Assembly (NCBI GenBank): GCA_944390955.1
Contig: CALXRY010000174.1
Span: 1 to 53,753 of the forward strand
Direction of reading: 5' to 3'
From: an uncultured Clostridia bacterium
GTDB taxonomy: Bacteria > Bacillota > Clostridia > UBA1381
Length of the DNA: 53,753 nucleotides
Both the position numbers and the translations under genes were made by a program. Below, one piece after another: positions 1 to 7,553 of the stretch. The notes beneath the pieces were generated by a model, which was not told the origin of the DNA, did not search any database, and saw only the letters and a program-made list of their open reading frames with translations. Within the stretch, counting starts at the first letter, position 1. Each line of letters opens with the position of its first letter.

Positions 1-5
1 CCCGC

Positions 6-35
6 CGCCTCTCAGGCGCTTTTTTTTTTTTTTTT
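6..35 (+). terminator. Hairpin plus 16-T run at window edge
   Basis: A short GC hairpin (CGCCT, loop CTC, AGGCG) is followed by a C and an unbroken run of 16 T. This is the textbook form of a rho-independent terminator for a rightward gene lying left of the window. The T run coincides with the stop of the truncated permease on the other strand, so a rearrangement or an assembly junction is possible here. Confidence 0.5.
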
Positions 36-321
36 AAGCACCGCACAGAGTAACTACCATACTGACCGCAGTTCCCACCACTGCATAAAAAATAGTGTTT
101 GCATACGCGATCCAGATTCCGTCGTAATGTATGACCTCATCATACGCTCCGAGCGAAAATCCTGACGGCCACAGCCAGACATTCCCCGCAAGCACCTGCT
201 GCGGGTCGGATATCGATGCGGATATTACATAGATAAACGGGTAAATGGCCGCCACAGATAAAAGAGTAAGTATGATAATTGTGAATACTCCGAATACTTT
301 TTCTCCCTTTGTTTGTTTCAT
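34..321 (-). CDS. Truncated carbohydrate ABC transporter permease (YtcP/CUT1 type)
   Basis: This is the N-terminal part of a binding-protein-dependent sugar transport permease that would carry oligosaccharides through the membrane with its partner just upstream. The 95 residues show one membrane helix (about residues 12-32), the family segment ending YPFIYVISASIS, and the start of the permease domain up to VTLCGA. Family members are about 280-300 residues, so two thirds, including the EAA loop that contacts the ATPase, are missing. The stop codon lies in the A16/T16 homopolymer at the window edge. It starts 23 bases after the upstream permease, with a GGAGG ribosome binding site. Either the gene was broken by a deletion or the sequence was misjoined here; I cannot tell which. 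As it stands it cannot make a working permease. Confidence 0.75.
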   Translation of the reverse strand: MKQTKGEKVFGVFTIIILTLLSVAAIYPFIYVISASISDPQQVLAGNVWLWPSGFSLGAYDEVIHYDGIWIAYANTIFYAVVGTAVSMVVTLCGA

Positions 322-344
322 TTTGGCTGTTTTCCCTCCTTAGT

Positions 345-1334
345 CTACCACAAGCTGTATTCCGTAATTCTCTTGCTGAGATAATTTGTCGTGCACACAA
401 GGATCATGCCCACGAGACCGTTGAAAAGTCCAACTGCCGCCGCAAGTGAATAGTCAGCGTCTATAAGTCCTGTTCTATATACGTATGTATTGATTACATC
501 CGCCGTCTCATATGTCGTCGGCTGATAGAGCAGTATGATTTGCTCATAGCCTACATTCAGCATATTTCCTATCTTCATTATAAACATCATTACCATCGTC
601 GGCATGATGCCGGGCAATGTAATATGTGTCGTCTGCTTCCAGCGTCCAGCTCCGTCTATAACGGCAGCCTCATACAGGCCCTCGTCTATGGCGGTAAGCG
701 CCGAAAGATAGATTATGCTGTTAAAGCCCGCCGTTTTCCAGATATTCATGATCGTAAAAATACCTCTGAAATACTCGGGCTGGGTCAGGAAATACTTCCT
801 TTCGCCCCCGAACAGCGCGATAATGTTGTTTACAATACCTGTGCTCGGTGATAAAAAGCTTGTAACAAGTCCCGCAATAACGACCGACGATATAAAATAC
901 GGTATATATGTAGCCGTCTGCGCAAACTTTTTAAAGGTCTTCTGACGCACCTCGTTAAACAGCAGTGCAAGTATTATCGGAGCCGGAAAACAGAACGCCA
1001 GATCGTACAGACTGATCACTACGGTATTCCTTAATATCCTCCAGAAATACGGCCCTGAAAAAAACTCGACAAAATTATTCAAGCCCACCCATGGGCTTTC
1101 GCTTATTCCTTTGAATACATTATACTCCTTAAACGCTATCTGCAATCCCGCCATCGGCTTGTATACAAATATAACAAAGTATGCCACAAACGGGATAAGC
1201 ATGATATATAGCAGCTTATCGCGCATTATATCAACGCCCAGCCGTCTGAAATATATTTTTGCATCTTTTCCGGCGGCAGGCTTTTTTTCTTTTGTCTTAA
1301 GCCTTTTATTTTTCACAGCCGTCATATTTGCCAT
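345..1334 (-). CDS. ABC sugar transporter permease, LplB type
   Basis: Inner-membrane permease subunit (BPD_transp_1 family) of a CUT1-type importer for oligosaccharides. About six membrane helices are visible, along with the LplB signature region (MAGLQIAFKEYN, then the EAA-like loop YEAAVIDGAGRWKQTTHITLPGI), which docks to the cytoplasmic ATPase. The length, 329 residues, is normal. An ATG at 1358 is also in frame, but GGAGGA at 1341-1346 abuts the ATG at 1340 and sits 6 bases before the ATG at 1334, so 1334 (MANMTAVK) is the best start. It is first in an operon with the truncated second permease. No substrate-binding lipoprotein is in view. It is transcribed from a strong promoter at 1371-1399 that carries an upstream motif shared with the deacetylase gene ending at 10675. 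Confidence 0.9.
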   Translation of the reverse strand: MANMTAVKNKRLKTKEKKPAAGKDAKIYFRRLGVDIMRDKLLYIMLIPFVAYFVIFVYKPMAGLQIAFKEYNVFKGISESPWVGLNNFVEFFSGPYFWRILRNTVVISLYDLAFCFPAPIILALLFNEVRQKTFKKFAQTATYIPYFISSVVIAGLVTSFLSPSTGIVNNIIALFGGERKYFLTQPEYFRGIFTIMNIWKTAGFNSIIYLSALTAIDEGLYEAAVIDGAGRWKQTTHITLPGIMPTMVMMFIMKIGNMLNVGYEQIILLYQPTTYETADVINTYVYRTGLIDADYSLAAAVGLFNGLVGMILVCTTNYLSKRITEYSLW

Positions 1335-1370
1335 CGTCATTCCTCCAATGCCAATCACTTTTGTAATAAA

Positions 1371-1399
1371 ATTTTATCAGACGTGCTTTCTAAAGTCAA
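1371..1399 (-). promoter_or_regulatory. Sigma-A promoter of the permease operon
   Basis: On the minus strand, TTGACT (1394-1399), a 17-bp spacer and TAAAAT (1371-1376) make a good vegetative promoter about 35 bases before the permease start codon. Confidence 0.75.
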
Positions 1400-1406
1400 T
1401 TCTTAT

Positions 1407-1428
1407 TGCTTGCTAAGAGTTGACGTTT
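1407..1428 (-). promoter_or_regulatory. Bipartite upstream element shared with the large deacetylase promoter
   Basis: On the plus strand this reads TGCTTGC (1407-1413), 7 unconserved bases, TGACGTTT (1421-1428). It begins 7 bases beyond the -35 box. The same two blocks with the same two 7-base gaps occur at 15750-15771 beside the -35 box of the 1666-residue deacetylase gene. Fixed geometry next to a -35 box is what a class II activator site looks like. The cognate regulator is unknown. Confidence 0.6.
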
Positions 1429-1573
1429 TTTGTTGTTCTTAAAATATATCATTTTTTATAAGGTTTTGCCGACGTTTAGAGCAGATGACGGCTTTTACGC
1501 CATTTTAGTCCTTCATTTCATGCGATTTTCACAAACACAGCAAAAAAAATCAGTCAATGCCACAAAACAGAGA

Positions 1574-1602
1574 TTGTTATAAACCACAAGCTAATTTATA
1601 AT
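1574..1602 (+). promoter_or_regulatory. Sigma-A promoter of the 485-residue secreted protein
   Basis: TTGTTA (1574-1579), a 17-bp spacer and TATAAT (1597-1602) lie about 38 bases upstream of the start codon, after an AT-rich divergent intergenic region (1429-1573) in which I see no other element. Confidence 0.7.
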
Positions 1603-1640
1603 AAGTATATAAATTTTTTTAATATAAAGGAGGTTTTTTT

Positions 1641-3098
1641 ATGAAAGGTAATCGCAAAAAGAGAATTGCGTCCGCGCTGCTCGCAGCCGTGCTGATGTCC
1701 GCATCGATGGGCGCGTCGGCTCTTGCTGCTGAAGACCAAATTCTGCTTGACGAGGATTTCGACGGTTATGCCGCCGAAGGCGAAAATCTTATCGGAAAGC
1801 TGATCAGAACACAGGACAAACTAGATACGGACGGTTATCCGAATGATGTATGGAGCGTTAACGCCGTAGCATACACTAACGGAAACAGTATCACTGAGCC
1901 TGCGGCATTTGTTCATTCGCCGTATGGAGAGGAAGATAACTTCTGTGCATACTATTACGCTCCGCCTGATTCAGACAGCTCCCGCTATGACCAGCTGATA
2001 TACAACTTCGGCAATATCCTCACGGACGGCGACACTCTGATATTTGAGGGAAGAATAAAAAATACGCTTTGCTATCAGAACGGCGCATCCTCCGGAAATT
2101 TCGGAAACAGCTTTGAGCTCGGCCTAAGCGGCACAGGCGGGTATTCGACAGTTCTTGCAATCGATTCCGGAGTGACGCTCGGCAAAAGCGGGAAGGACTG
2201 GGGATTGTATAATCTTGCCGGTGACTGGCTCCACTTCAGCCTGTCGGTAAAGCTCAACGCAGCCGATATGTCAAACTGCCCTGTTAATCTGGTGCTCAGC
2301 GGCTATACGATACAGAATAACCCCGCTGACTATACGCGCTCGAGCACAGTCGATCTGTCACGGTTTACCGTTCCGGAGAATATCGATTCTGTACGCCACA
2401 GAGGCGTTATACAGGCAGACACTGCCATGTCGGATCCCGGCGATACAATCGACACGCAGCGCCACGGTATTTACTTTGACGATGCGAAAATAATAAAGGC
2501 CGGAGACTTTGAGATGACACTCGGCGAAAGCGAAGATTATTCGAAGCTCAGCCTTTCCTTTAACCACAGCTTTAATACCAAGCTGAACGAAGAAGGCGGA
2601 TATGCCAATGTGGGAGCAGAGTCTTTCGAGATCACAGACGGAGCCGGTAATGTGGTTGATATTTCCAATGTTGAATACAACGTTATCGATCCTACATATG
2701 TAACATTAACGCTTGACCAAAGCCCGCTTACGCCGAACACAACATATACGGTAACTTCAACTGTTAGAGACGTTCTTGGAAATACTCCCGGTTCCGCCTC
2801 GTTTACGACCTCGGCCTCAGCGCCGCAAGTTTCCGATGTCTCATCTCCTGAAAAATTTGCTGATGATACGTCTGTCGCTTATGCATACACCTTTACCGTG
2901 ACGCCCAACAACAACACTATCACGGGAGTACGAGTCAGCTCCGATACCGAGTTGACAGGCTCGACTGAAAAGACAGTAGATCTTCCAAGCACCGAAAGCG
3001 AAATCAAATTCGGTATTATTGCCGTTCACGAGCTGGCTGGCAACGAGACCGCGGACAGCGTAACAGCTCCGGAATTCACGGCAGAAGCAATATATTGA
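1641..3098 (+). CDS. Secreted beta-sandwich protein with Ig-like domain
   Basis: 485-residue exported protein with a clear signal peptide (positive KGNRKKR, hydrophobic core, cleavage near Ala-Leu-Ala-Ala at about residue 29). Residues 33-290 resemble a LamG/concanavalin-type beta-sandwich (starts ILLDEDFDG), residues 290-395 an SbsA-type bacterial Ig-like domain (ends VRDVLGNTPGSASFTT), and the last 90 residues a further beta domain ending in AIY. The whole mature protein is colinear with the C-terminal 460 residues of the next large gene (deacetylase, 3463-7506), so the pair arose by duplication or module exchange. No catalytic motif is recognised. A carbohydrate-binding or wall-associated role is inferred from context. 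The ribosome binding site AAGGAGG is 8 bases before ATG. Confidence 0.85.
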   Translation: MKGNRKKRIASALLAAVLMSASMGASALAAEDQILLDEDFDGYAAEGENLIGKLIRTQDKLDTDGYPNDVWSVNAVAYTNGNSITEPAAFVHSPYGEEDNFCAYYYAPPDSDSSRYDQLIYNFGNILTDGDTLIFEGRIKNTLCYQNGASSGNFGNSFELGLSGTGGYSTVLAIDSGVTLGKSGKDWGLYNLAGDWLHFSLSVKLNAADMSNCPVNLVLSGYTIQNNPADYTRSSTVDLSRFTVPENIDSVRHRGVIQADTAMSDPGDTIDTQRHGIYFDDAKIIKAGDFEMTLGESEDYSKLSLSFNHSFNTKLNEEGGYANVGAESFEITDGAGNVVDISNVEYNVIDPTYVTLTLDQSPLTPNTTYTVTSTVRDVLGNTPGSASFTTSASAPQVSDVSSPEKFADDTSVAYAYTFTVTPNNNTITGVRVSSDTELTGSTEKTVDLPSTESEIKFGIIAVHELAGNETADSVTAPEFTAEAIY

Positions 3099-3162
3099 CA
3101 CTAAGCCATGCAGATCAGGCACATAAAGAATATATACATATTAGTTAAGAAAGGATATTACC

Positions 3163-3324
3163 ATGAAAAAATACGAAGATCCGATTATCGAAATCAAACT
3201 ATTCAACGCTGAAAATATAATTACCGTCTCAGGTGTATCGGCGATTGACGCTGCCAGGGAATCCCTTGGCATAGACACGGAAGACGGGGTTGCTTCAAGC
3301 AATCTGTTTGAATTTATATTTTAA
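3163..3324 (+). CDS. 53-residue uncharacterised peptide
   Basis: Small ORF MKKYEDPIIEIKLFNAEN... ending NLFEFIF, with ribosome binding site AAGAAAGGA 8 bases before ATG. It lies between two secreted-protein genes on the same strand and is followed by a terminator. The opening (Met-Lys-Lys-Tyr-Glu-x-Pro, then alternating Ile/Glu and an Ile-Ile-Thr segment) resembles short orphan peptides often found in gut Clostridia. It has no Cys, no signal peptide and no double-glycine site. I do not know its function; a modified-peptide precursor, a regulator or a chaperone-like accessory of the secreted proteins are all open. Confidence 0.6.
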   Translation: MKKYEDPIIEIKLFNAENIITVSGVSAIDAARESLGIDTEDGVASSNLFEFIF

Positions 3325-3360
3325 ATTATATAGAGTCATTTCCATATAAGTAAAAGGCAT

Positions 3361-3438
3361 AAAACGGCGCTGTATTTTTATAACAGCATATCCCCTCTCA
3401 TCAATCTCTCTTTAACTGTATCATTACAGCGCCGTTTT
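3361..3438 (+). terminator. Long-loop rho-independent terminator
   Basis: A perfect 14-bp inverted repeat (AAAACGGCGCTGTA at 3361-3374, TACAGCGCCGTTTT at 3425-3438) encloses a 50-base loop and ends in a T-rich run. It would end transcription of the 485-residue protein and the small peptide gene. The unusually long loop could hold an alternative structure for readthrough into the deacetylase, which has no obvious promoter of its own. Confidence 0.7.
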
Positions 3439-3462
3439 TATTTTAAAGTTAAGGAGGTACAC

Positions 3463-6400
3463 ATGACTAAGAAATTACGGGCAGTCATAAGCTCATTTAT
3501 CGCAGCGGCAATGACGGTTTCCGTTTTACCGTCAGTCTTTGCAGCCGATACTGTTGCGCTTTATGATGATTTCAGCAGCTATGAAGAAGGAACATATATC
3601 ACTCTGAACAACAGCAACTGGGGACAGGTAACGGAAGGATCCATAATAGCTGCTGTTGATCCTCAGGATCCGTCAAATATCGTTGGCAAATACACGGGAG
3701 CAAACAACGGCGACTTTGTTACACTGAGAAAAAGCACTCAGCTTGACGATCCTCTCATAATAAGCGGCAGGATAATGCTGCTCCATGACGCAGCGACGTT
3801 CACGCTCGGCCTGAGAGACCAGGTCGGTTCGCCGAACATGGCGTATATATCAAGCAAGCGACTGTATATGACAAACAGCAGCGGCGGCGGTGTGAATACA
3901 GGCATCACAGTAAAAACGAATGAATGGATATACTTTGCATTCGGACTGCGCTCAAATGCAGATCCAACTCAGAGCAAAACATACATAAAGCTCTGGGGAA
4001 ATGGAGTAGACAATGCGGGCTCCTCAAACGGCTATGCAGAGGGTGTTGTCAACCTGGAAAACGCAAAGCTTACGGATACTCTCGTGCGCTTTGATTCACA
4101 GGCAGAAAGAGTTCTTTTCGACGATATTAAGATGCTCAACGCGCCGACATTCGATATAACGATGCCGGAAAACACAAACATTACCGGCAGCAGCATTACA
4201 TTAGACTTTAACCATGAGATCAATCCCGGTACGCTTGACGCATCAAAAATCTCCGTTACAAACAACGCGAACAGCTCTCCGGTCTCCGTTACCGGCGTGA
4301 CCGTTGCGGAGGATCTGATGAGCGCCGAGGTTACGTTTGGCAGCGCGCTTGCTTCAAATGCAGTGTATAAAGTAGAGCTTGCCAATGACGTATACGATAT
4401 AGCACACAGCAGACCGGCAAATAATCTGTATTTCAGTACGGACGGCACCGAACCCCCGGTTTCAGAGCAGCTGCCGGTGCTTGTTGACGGCATAAAGATT
4501 GAGCCCTCGCAGCTTGACCTGAAGCTCGGCTTTGAGGAGCGCTTTACGGGCAAGAATCTTTACACACCCGATACGCTCTGCCAGCTGAAATATACGATTT
4601 ATCCACAGACAGCAGATAATCAGAAGCTCGAATGGTTCAGCGACAACGAAGAAGTCGTTACCATAGACAAGGATACCGGAAATATCCGAACGGTCGGCGA
4701 GGGTACAACGACTGTTTATGCACAAGCAACCGACGGAAGCGGTGTAGTTTCGGCAAAAACGACCGTAAATGTCGGTCCGGGCTATGATACCGAAACGCAG
4801 CAGATGTGTCTTTCCGATACGGACACGCCGAGAATAGATACAGAGGAGTATCTTTCATGGCCTACAGAGATAGGCGATCCTCAAGTCGCTCTTTGGAAGG
4901 ACAATAATACCGGCGCGTTCTCAGTAACGATAGACGACGGTATATCCGGAGATTTTGACAGATGGATAGCAATGTCTGAAAAATACGGCTTTGAGTTCAC
5001 ATTCTTTATCCCCGGCATAACGCTTGAGCAAGCCAATATGAAAGAGCCCGTACAGAAGCTTATAGATGCCGGTATGGACGTTTCATCACACACATATACG
5101 CACGTTTCAACCGAGGAACAGGGCACATACACAAGCGGATGGTGGTTTGAGGATCTCGGTCATGCAGCTCGAGTCCTCAAAGAAAATTACGGAGTAACCG
5201 CAAAAACAGTTGGCTATTCATACGGTACGCTCGGGCCGAATGTTCTTAAAGCAGATAACGCAGATTACATGCACGAATATCACATTGCCGGAAGAGGCAC
5301 CGGCGGAGCGATCAATCCTCCTGACACAACGAATTATGATTTTATCGGATCTGAAAGCATGTTCGGAAGTGTAAAGCTTGAATATGATACAGGCAACGGT
5401 CAGTGGAGCAGCATGGAGGGACGCATAAAGAGCCTCTATGATGAAAATTACACTCAATCCGGCGAGACCCATATAGGCGGATGGTCGAATATCCATTCGC
5501 ACGGCATAGATGCGACCGGCTGGGCACAGGATGAGGACGGCAACCAGATACATGCCGTAAACCCTGATCTCGGTTATGCAGCAACGGTTGAGGAAATGCT
5601 GACGTATGCTTTTGACAACTACCTCCAGCCCGCACGCGAGGCAGGCTTGGTATGGGCCGATACATTCACAAATATAGCAATGTATGGTCAGGAAAGAGAT
5701 ACCGCAGAAGTTACTGTTACTGAAAACACCGCGGATACCATCAAATTCAATGTTACGGATAAGATGAACGATGAATATTTCGATTTCCCTCTCACAATAA
5801 AGTTCAAGGTAAATGATGACTGGGAGAAGGTCGGCGCAACTCAGAACGGTGAGCCTATCGAGGTCATCGAAAAGGAAATAGACGGCAGCAAGTATATAAT
5901 GGTAAATGCAGTTCCCGACAGAGGTGAGGTTACAGTCCTGCCCAATACCGCAACAACTACACCTACCCCGTCCGCAACGGCCACACCGACTCCAACGGCT
6001 ACTGCAGGAGCAACGGCAACTCCCGCTCCTTCGGCGACACCGACTGCTACTCCAACAGCAGCACCGACAAACACCCCTGTCGAGGGCGAGGATTATGTTC
6101 TTCTTGACGAGGACTTCGATGGCCTTGCAGCAGACGGCGAGGTGCTTGAGAATAAGATCATAAGAGCACAAAACAACAAAAACAATACAAGCCTGCCAAC
6201 TGATGTATGGAGCATAAACGCAACAGACTGGACAAACAGCAACGTAAATGCGAACGGCGAGCCGGCGGCATTCGTTCTCCCGTATGATTCGGACGACAAC
6301 TACGGCGCATACTTCTACACTTGGGATACTACAGGCACAAGCGGAAGCTATGCACGCTTTGATTATGAGTTTGACAGCTCAACTCAGCCCGAGGACGGCG

Positions 6401-7506
6401 ACACGCTGATCATAGAAGGTAAGATAAAGATGTCCGAATATCTGAACGCCTCAGGCAATCTTGCAAACAGCTTCGGCCTGAATTTTGTAGGAGTTACCGA
6501 GACACGTCCGGCCGGAAACGGCACAAAGCAACTTATGCTGGTAAGGCACTGCATAGACGGACCTACTGAGGTCGTAAACGGCGTTCAAAACAGCACCAGA
6601 TTATCAAATTACAAGAACATGGCTGACGACTGGATATATTATTCGGTAGCAGTAACACTTGACAATGATAATTTATCTCAGTGCCCGGCATATATAACGA
6701 TAAGCGGCCGCAATGATTCAAATACGGAATATTATAAAGCCGGCACTATCGACTTAAGCCCATTTATGGACGTATCCAACATACGTGCCGTACGCTACGG
6801 AGTTACAGTGCAAAAAGCGGACAGGATATCGGATTCCGGCTCTGCCGATGATATGTATCACGGCATATACCTGGACGACGCAAGGATAATCAAGGCGGGC
6901 GAATTCAAGATGACGTCGGATGAGGGCCTCACGGACGGGCAGATAAGCTTTGACTTCAGCCACGCATTCCGTACGGTAATGTCGGGTAACAACATCGGAG
7001 CAGGGAACTTTACCGTAAGCGGAAGCGACGGAAGCACTGTTCCCGTGACCGCAGCGGATTACGACATTGCCAATCCGACAAGCGTTACGCTAACGCTTGA
7101 TGAAAGCGCAGTAAAGCCGGGAGTGACCTACACAATATCCTCGACTGTACAGGATGTGCTCGGCAATACACCGTCGGCAGCGTCATTCACAACAGAGTCT
7201 GAAGCTCAGACGCCCGAGGTGTCCGATGTAGTCCGCAGTGATCAGATATTTACGGGGAACGATAACGATATAGCATATGCATATACGTTCACCGTATCAA
7301 CAAACGATGCAACATTGACGGGTCTTGAGCTTAAAATCACAAACGGTATAAATCTTCTTGAGGGAGACCTCACAAAAGAATTTGAAATACCTGCTGTTGA
7401 AGGCTCGGATATAAAATTCGGTATAATCGCCGGACATACCCTTGCAGAAGGTGAAACGGCAGAGGACGTAACACCGCCCGAATTTGAAGCGGTACCGATA
7501 TATTGA
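3463..7506 (+). CDS. Large secreted polysaccharide deacetylase (NodB domain) with beta-sandwich modules
   Basis: 1347-residue exported enzyme expected to remove acetyl groups from a polysaccharide. Order: signal peptide (cleaved after about Ala28), LamG-like domain (30-225), SbsA-type Ig domain (225-325), Big_2-type domain (340-440), NodB deacetylase domain (470-760), Thr/Pro/Ala linker (about 830-875), then a second LamG-like plus Ig-like block (880-1347) paralogous to the gene at 1641. NodB motif 1 is Thr-Ile-Asp-Asp-Gly (Asp491/Asp492) and motif 2 is Ser-His-x3-His (His543, His547), so the metal triad is intact. The ending WADTFTNIAMYGQERD is shared with the other deacetylase (10675-15675). 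No sortase or SLH anchor is visible. Ribosome binding site AAGGAGG, 7 bases before ATG. Confidence 0.9.
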   Translation: MTKKLRAVISSFIAAAMTVSVLPSVFAADTVALYDDFSSYEEGTYITLNNSNWGQVTEGSIIAAVDPQDPSNIVGKYTGANNGDFVTLRKSTQLDDPLIISGRIMLLHDAATFTLGLRDQVGSPNMAYISSKRLYMTNSSGGGVNTGITVKTNEWIYFAFGLRSNADPTQSKTYIKLWGNGVDNAGSSNGYAEGVVNLENAKLTDTLVRFDSQAERVLFDDIKMLNAPTFDITMPENTNITGSSITLDFNHEINPGTLDASKISVTNNANSSPVSVTGVTVAEDLMSAEVTFGSALASNAVYKVELANDVYDIAHSRPANNLYFSTDGTEPPVSEQLPVLVDGIKIEPSQLDLKLGFEERFTGKNLYTPDTLCQLKYTIYPQTADNQKLEWFSDNEEVVTIDKDTGNIRTVGEGTTTVYAQATDGSGVVSAKTTVNVGPGYDTETQQMCLSDTDTPRIDTEEYLSWPTEIGDPQVALWKDNNTGAFSVTIDDGISGDFDRWIAMSEKYGFEFTFFIPGITLEQANMKEPVQKLIDAGMDVSSHTYTHVSTEEQGTYTSGWWFEDLGHAARVLKENYGVTAKTVGYSYGTLGPNVLKADNADYMHEYHIAGRGTGGAINPPDTTNYDFIGSESMFGSVKLEYDTGNGQWSSMEGRIKSLYDENYTQSGETHIGGWSNIHSHGIDATGWAQDEDGNQIHAVNPDLGYAATVEEMLTYAFDNYLQPAREAGLVWADTFTNIAMYGQERDTAEVTVTENTADTIKFNVTDKMNDEYFDFPLTIKFKVNDDWEKVGATQNGEPIEVIEKEIDGSKYIMVNAVPDRGEVTVLPNTATTTPTPSATATPTPTATAGATATPAPSATPTATPTAAPTNTPVEGEDYVLLDEDFDGLAADGEVLENKIIRAQNNKNNTSLPTDVWSINATDWTNSNVNANGEPAAFVLPYDSDDNYGAYFYTWDTTGTSGSYARFDYEFDSSTQPEDGDTLIIEGKIKMSEYLNASGNLANSFGLNFVGVTETRPAGNGTKQLMLVRHCIDGPTEVVNGVQNSTRLSNYKNMADDWIYYSVAVTLDNDNLSQCPAYITISGRNDSNTEYYKAGTIDLSPFMDVSNIRAVRYGVTVQKADRISDSGSADDMYHGIYLDDARIIKAGEFKMTSDEGLTDGQISFDFSHAFRTVMSGNNIGAGNFTVSGSDGSTVPVTAADYDIANPTSVTLTLDESAVKPGVTYTISSTVQDVLGNTPSAASFTTESEAQTPEVSDVVRSDQIFTGNDNDIAYAYTFTVSTNDATLTGLELKITNGINLLEGDLTKEFEIPAVEGSDIKFGIIAGHTLAEGETAEDVTPPEFEAVPIY

Positions 7507-7519
7507 TATTTATCAAACT

Positions 7520-7553
7520 AAAAAATCCCCGGATTCTCTCCGGGGATTTTTTT
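7520..7553. terminator. Bidirectional terminator between convergent genes
   Basis: A perfect 13-bp stem (AAAAAATCCCCGG / CCGGGGATTTTTT) with a 7-base loop is flanked by A and T runs, so it works in both directions. It separates the deacetylase from the GH3 gene and overlaps the GH3 stop codon. Confidence 0.9.

Noticed and set aside
5218..6171. 317-codon open frame on the minus strand inside the deacetylase
   Set aside because: Cys/Arg-rich shadow of the Thr/Pro-coding repeats, without ribosome binding site; the opposite strand encodes a convincing NodB enzyme.
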